A stretch of DNA of 64,000 nt. Origin: Agriotes lineatus (taxonomy: Eukaryota > Arthropoda > Insecta > Coleoptera > Elateridae). The stretch covers positions 37,764,466 through 37,828,465 of the forward strand of contig OW679197.1 in NCBI GenBank assembly GCA_940337035.1, read 5' to 3'. How positions within the stretch are numbered: the stretch's first letter is position 1; each line of letters begins with the position of its first letter. Made by a program: the position numbers and the translations under genes. The notes below the pieces were generated by a model. The model worked only from the letters and a program-made list of their open reading frames with translations, did not search any database and was not told where the DNA came from. Shown here piece by piece: positions 59,161 to 64,000 of the stretch.

Positions 59161-59927
59161 ATAACACCATCGTCTTCAGCGTATTCCACTGCATAAGTGT
59201 CCCAAATCTTACACATATCCAAGCCTGTGTCGTGACGGAAAGATGTCAGCATGTCCCGGGCTTCGCCCCACACACAACCCAGATGTGATGCCTGAAAGGT
59301 GGTTTTACAGCCCCACTACACGTGTGTGAACGTCATCTACAAGAGGGAAATGAAACTTACGAAGATTTGCCCACATTGGCCAACGTCACATGTGCATCTT
59401 GCAATTTCGAACGAAGTCGTAAAACCCCAAAGCTCTCCTAGTGGCTGAAGGCTCCAATATGTTTAGCACCACTTCCTACAACTATGTGCATGCTTTATAA
59501 ACTGCATAAACTGTATAAAGTTTTAGTGTTCTGACCTGATTTTATACGCACTTTAACCTTAAGTATACTGCGTGTTTAGAATAAATTAAGACCCAACGTT
59601 GACGCGAACACTGACTCGTACATAAACATGCTCATATTTTTTATTCTGTGCCATTTAAAACTAACATGTGGCCCTATACGTATTCTGGCCCTTTGTATGG
59701 TTAAAATGGGATCTGCAGGAGAATTTGACTTGGTTTAACGAAAATATAACGTCTCATTTTATCGGAAGACACGAGAGAACCTCGATCGTACTTGGTGCTG
59801 TGTGAAATACGCTTTGCATGTGTGCTTAACTTGATTCAAACTATAAGTTATATGGCTACTATATACAAGAATCTCCTATATTAATATTAATAGAACGATC
59901 AGTATGTGTGTTACGTAGCTGCCCTGG

Positions 59928-59993
59928 TCGAGTGACTAATGCATCTGACTATAAATCAGATTCCTCTGGGGAATCTTACTGACTGCAGTGTTT
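59928..59993 (+). tRNA. tRNA-like relic (class II type, 5' portion), probably SINE or pseudogene
   Basis: CCTGGTCGAGTGACTAATGC resembles the D arm and A box of serine/leucine tRNAs; then TCTGA-CTATAAA-TCAGA is a perfect 5-bp anticodon stem with a 7-base loop (anticodon position TAT), followed by a hairpin GATTCC-TCTGG-GGAATC in the place of a variable or T arm. I find no clear acceptor stem or B box, so it is not a functional tRNA. It could be the head of a tRNA-derived SINE. Confidence 0.35.
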
Positions 59994-61004
59994 TTTCTCT
60001 CTCAATTAATGTAATTCACAATACAAATTTTTACTTATTTCCTACATAATTATGAACACTTTGTTCCCGTTGGGACTTACATCGTCCTTGATCATGCTTG
60101 ATTTCTTCAGCGTCATCTAAGTGCAATGGCATAATCTTTACTGCTACACTACCACAGGATGGTGTATTATTGTTTATTAGTTTTAACACAGGAATTTCTC
60201 TAAATAATAAATGTAGGCAGACTGGGATGGTTGGTGCAGAAGGAAAACTGGAAAATAATCCGAAAAATAGCTGCAACAACCAGCCTAGAAGCAAGGCTTA
60301 AAGCTGGTGAAAAATACTGAAGTTCCGTCTTATGATGGGCGGGTTAAGCATATACCAGTTTTTAGAATTTTACTAAAGATGCCCTTAGTTGCTGAAACAC
60401 GAATCTGGAACAGGTAATAAGCTGAAGTAAGTATTTAGTGATTCATTTAAACAACCTGGACAATTATTTATTTAATTCATTTTTACTCTCATATCTATAT
60501 AATTCATTAATAGTAATGTAGTTAAGATAATTTTAGACTATGAATATCGCTGCTTGTAATGCCGTACTAGTTACCTGGAGTAAGATGTTTATTAACACTA
60601 CTGAATCCCGGATGGATCATGATTTTCATTTTTTTCTAAAGAGGAAGATACAATATTTTAGATAAACGTATTTTTGGAATGGGTGGGCTTATGATGTAGT
60701 TAGATACGTTTTTTCAATTCTTAACGAGGTCTGCTTATAAAATTGTACCTAGTGCCAAATCTGATTTTTCTTCCACTATAAATCGTGGAAATTTGCACAG
60801 TTCTTATCAGTGTTATCTTAGATTTTAGGTATACACCACCTTTCTATCTTAATTAGTAACATTTTAGTAAACATATTCATAAAAGTATTTCTCCCTTGTT
60901 ACAAACTTTTTGATTACGTGATGTATAAAAGTATTTATAGTTCCTAATCCAGGAAGATTTCAATATATCATACTGGCATTTTAAATAACATTGTTGCTTG
61001 TAAT
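59994..61004. other. Unassigned AT-rich DNA
   Basis: No gene recognised; the overlapping open frames at 60031-60301 lack domains. Confidence 0.4.
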
Positions 61005-61012
61005 CTTACAAG

Positions 61013-62003
61013 TAGTGATGGGCATAACCGGACAATTTTCATAACCGAATTATTTGCATTCGAATGATATTAATAACCGAATGATTATTTGAATAATCAT
61101 TCGAATAAATTTTGGCTCTCGATTCGTTTCGATTTCGCCGGTTGGCGGTTCACTGTCATCTGCATCGGCACCGTAACTTGCAGCTAGCAGAGGAACTCAA
61201 TTAATCGTTAATTATAATAATTGTATAAATGATTTTTATTTGATTTCTAAGGAGTTTAAACCATTGAGAATAGCTATATCAATACTAATGATAAAGAAAT
61301 TATAAATATGCGAATACAAAGTATCTATTGAATCTATTTTTAGTTCCTAAAATTCTCTAGTAGGCACCCTTCCCGTTTCGCTTGCACATCATACCGGTAT
61401 ATTTTAGAATCCATAATTTATCTACGTTCAGCCTTCCGCGGTTCTAAGGACGCACACTTAAAATGTTAAACATCGAAATCCACTTCATGTCCCACGTTCA
61501 TATCATATGACGACGGATGGGCATCGACTGCTCCGTTATTAAAAATTAAATATAAATCTGTTACGATATTGGAAAATCTTATTTCGCTTTCTGTATATCC
61601 CTTATTAGGCATAATAAACAGCGTTTCGAAGCAAAAATTTAGGCCGTTATAAATTAATACCAACACAGCTTCGACAAAGCTCATACTCAGCAGAGCGTTA
61701 TCTTTAATAGGAACGGCCCCATAAATTTAAGCGGTCGACTGGGAGTCTCAAATGTGTTAATAACATCAACAAGCAGCCGCGAGCCTCACTTGGGTCAATC
61801 AGTACAATCTGCCTTGCTTATGGTTCTGAATGACGTATTATTTACAGAATTTCGATCACTCGCAGGTCGCTGACATACGGCACGTAGTACGTATCAAGAT
61901 GAGGTTATTTTTCATTCGAATACTTGGAACGAAAACCGAGTTACAGAGGTTATTTCAATAATCGGATAACCGGTTATTTTTCATTCGAATAAGCCGATCA
62001 CTA
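61013..62003. mobile_element. Non-autonomous hAT element, 991 bp, with 8-bp target duplication
   Basis: CTTACAAG at 61005-61012 and 62004-62011 is the 8-bp duplication expected of hAT. The ends are TAGTGATGGGCATAACCGG and ...ATAAGCCGATCACTA, a short imperfect terminal inverted repeat of the usual hAT kind. Subterminal regions at both ends are rich in ATTCGAAT and AACCGGTTAT motifs (61055-61115, 61915-61990). No transposase is encoded. The 72-codon minus-strand open frame at 61466-61684 is unrecognised and could be captured sequence. Confidence 0.88.
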
Positions 62004-62096
62004 CTTACAAGTAAGAACAATAAGCGTGCTGGCACAGAGCCTTGAGGAACGTTTTAAATTACGCTGTTCGGTATATATATTTTAATTATATACGTA

Positions 62097-63557
62097 CCGT
62101 AAAACGGGGTGAAATTGACCGCCGGGGTGAGATTGACCGAAAAGTTCCAAAAAGTTTATTTTGCATTTCAAGATCAACAGTGATGCATGATAGGAAAACA
62201 AAAAAAATCAATCTTTAGTCAAATGTCTGTATATTAATAACATAATACTACTTGTTGAGTAAAGAAATTGGATTCTTCAGGAAAAAAACGAATGTCAAAT
62301 GTCAATTTATTAGAAAATTACATAACCTACAAACTTCTACCTCCACAAACCCAACAAAATCAAGTAGACATGTCTAATATTTTTTTTGTAGTAGAACATT
62401 GTCTTTTAAGGCCTGTTGTCAACTCGCAATATTTATATTTATGGCCTGCTACTTTTTACATAAATATTTAGACAAAGATGCAGATTTCTGTAATTTTTGG
62501 GGTGAGATTGACCGCTGTCAAGTTGCACTACTCACGCACAGATGAAACCTTACCATGTATTTATCTAGAGATCCTGTATATAGTTTACTAAGAGTTGGGC
62601 AAACAGCATGATTTGACATACATTTTTGGTCCAAATTAGATATTTGACATATGTCGAACAAAGAGGTTATGGGAACCAACCTTGCTAACTTGCCTTTGAT
62701 GGGAGAATTTTCAGAGTATTGATCATTCTTAGGATCTCTATAACCGACTATTAGGAATATACGGCCAATTTAGTTAAGATTTAGACTTGCATGTGTGAAA
62801 CTATCAGTCGTAACATGTTACAAAATACGTAGAAAATGCACTTTTAGCACACATGCCTTGCAAAAAGTGATCCAAACCAATCAAAATGTATCCCGTTGCT
62901 TTCGTAACTCTTAGTAACCTATATACAGGAACTCTATATTTATCAAGTATTTAGCTATTAGAGATAGGTTTGTGTGGTCTGCAGTAGAAGATATAGACAC
63001 CATTGAATACAATAATTATGTTGTCAAAATACTTCCACCCCCCAGAATCGAACGACGTGGGCATCATATTTTTCCAAACAGTGCTAGTATAGACTCTTAT
63101 ATGCAGTAAATAAACGTATCTTAGTTACCATTATATTTTTTCTGAGCATTTACTTAGTTTATAATGAATAAAAACCATTGTGACTTCTTATGTTGTCTAA
63201 ATAATTTATTTTTTCATTTTTTGACATGGTTATCGTTTCTATATATTTTTTTTCAGTTAGAAAGCAGTTTATTATATCTAAACTGTGGTCATTCTCACCT
63301 CAACAAGCATTATATAGAAAATTACTAGAGTTTTAAGTAGGCGGTCAATCTCACCCCAAAGGTAGGGGTGAGATTGACCGGGGTGTTTTTATTTTTTTTT
63401 CTATTGTAAATAAAAAAAAGTAGTGTTCTGAGAGTGTTAAAAGTTATATGACTTATAGACTCATACGTATTCGGCCATTGTAATTCTATTTGTGCAACAA
63501 CAGAAAAGTTATTAAATAAAGAATGCTAAAAGTGGTCAATCTCACCCCGTTTTACGG
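62097..63557. mobile_element. TA-flanked non-autonomous DNA transposon with repeated subterminal motif
   Basis: CCGTAAAACGGGGTGA at 62097 is mirrored exactly at 63542-63557, with TA on both outer sides (62095-62096, 63558-63559), as in the Tc1/mariner/pogo group. The motif GGGGTGAGATTGACCG occurs six times: near 62105 (one change), 62124, 62499 and 63365 on +, and at about 63343 and 63535 on -. No transposase frame is present; the 62268-62471 open frame has no domain. Confidence 0.85.
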
Positions 63558-63559
63558 TA

Positions 63560-64000
63560 TACGTCGTATATTTATCTCACTTCTTGTCATTCAGTTTTAA
63601 GGCACACAATTTCATCGTTCCTGAAATTGCATTGTAGAAGTTATACAAATGTTTAGTGAATCTTTCATACTAGACCAATGGCATGTAGAACCGAGAATAT
63701 AGTTCTTGGGCTGTCAAAACCTATGTAACAAAAGAGAAATAACAGGAAGTTAATTAAAATACTGGAAAACCAAACCAATCACGGCTTCAATGCATGGAAA
63801 ATGCACTTTTCAGCCGCATTGTGAAAAATAATTAAATCCTGTAAATCGCACTTTAGCAAACACGAAATTGCGATATTACCAAATTAATCAATGCTGGGCA
63901 ATATTTATTTTCCATTCGGATCTGCGCTAAACTATGCAGCTTGGCAATAATCGCGAATCGAAGCGTACCTTTATTAGTGTATCGATATGAATTACGCACT
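63560..64000. other. Unassigned DNA at the right edge
   Basis: No gene or element boundary is recognised. TGCTGGGCAATA at 63892 resembles a hAT terminus start, but its partner would be outside the window. Confidence 0.35.

Overview
This is eukaryotic, almost certainly arthropod (probably insect) intergenic DNA. It is AT-rich, has no operons, carries short GT-AG introns inside mobile-element genes, and is packed with element families typical of insect genomes (BEL/Pao, Gypsy, Penelope-like, Jockey/CR1-like LINE, mariner, hAT, PIF/Harbinger or ISL2EU-like). I recognise no intact host gene. Every protein-coding stretch I can name comes from a mobile element, and every one longer than a domain fragment carries stop codons or frameshifts. 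There is one 100-base scaffold gap (40532-40631).

Layout. 1-3679: 3' half of a BEL/Pao retrotransposon (RT, RNase H, integrase) with its 304-bp 3' LTR. 5919-9605: a Gypsy-type gag-pol that stops abruptly inside RNase H, where hAT-like terminal sequence and a hAT C-terminal relic follow (9605-10206). 11690-12450: an interspersed repeat with a CAGA-type microsatellite. 12793-13793: a short palindrome and an inverted-repeat element. 13800-22240: mostly unassigned. 22442-22762: a 25-26-bp minisatellite. 26814-28690: a mariner element with long terminal inverted repeats and a broken transposase, itself interrupted by a 388-bp insert flanked by a 15-bp target duplication and carrying a hammerhead-ribozyme motif. 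29122: a second hammerhead motif. 31590-33788: a Penelope-like element (RT plus GIY-YIG) with a decayed hammerhead just after its ORF. 35225-39252: a dense set of palindromes. 41885-42072: a MITE with perfect 3-bp target duplication. 43085-46985: a DDE_Tnp_4 transposase relic on + and, convergent to it, a two-exon PHD-finger relic on -, probably one ISL2EU-type element. 45644-45957: a 314-bp palindrome. 47367-50945: a Jockey/CR1-like LINE on - plus pieces of a second LINE. 51521-52318: more palindromes. 55071-56503: a 1.43-kb solo LTR. 58660-59160: a second Penelope-like relic on -. 61013-62003: a non-autonomous hAT element with 8-bp target duplication. 62097-63557: a TA-flanked DNA element with repeated subterminal motifs.

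Two observations stand out. (1) Three motifs fit the minimal type I hammerhead layout of Penelope-like elements (4-bp stem I, CTGATGA-like core, stem II, GAA, ACGNN), and a fourth, more decayed one fits it only in part; two are attached to Penelope coding relics. (2) At least seven palindromes with unrelated arms share one local rule: near the hairpin tip the two arms carry the same tetranucleotide CGAG (or CTCG on the other strand) in direct orientation, so the folded hairpin would hold a tandem G.A (or T.C) internal loop bounded by C-G pairs. I do not recognise this as a named repeat family; it is my main candidate for something undescribed.
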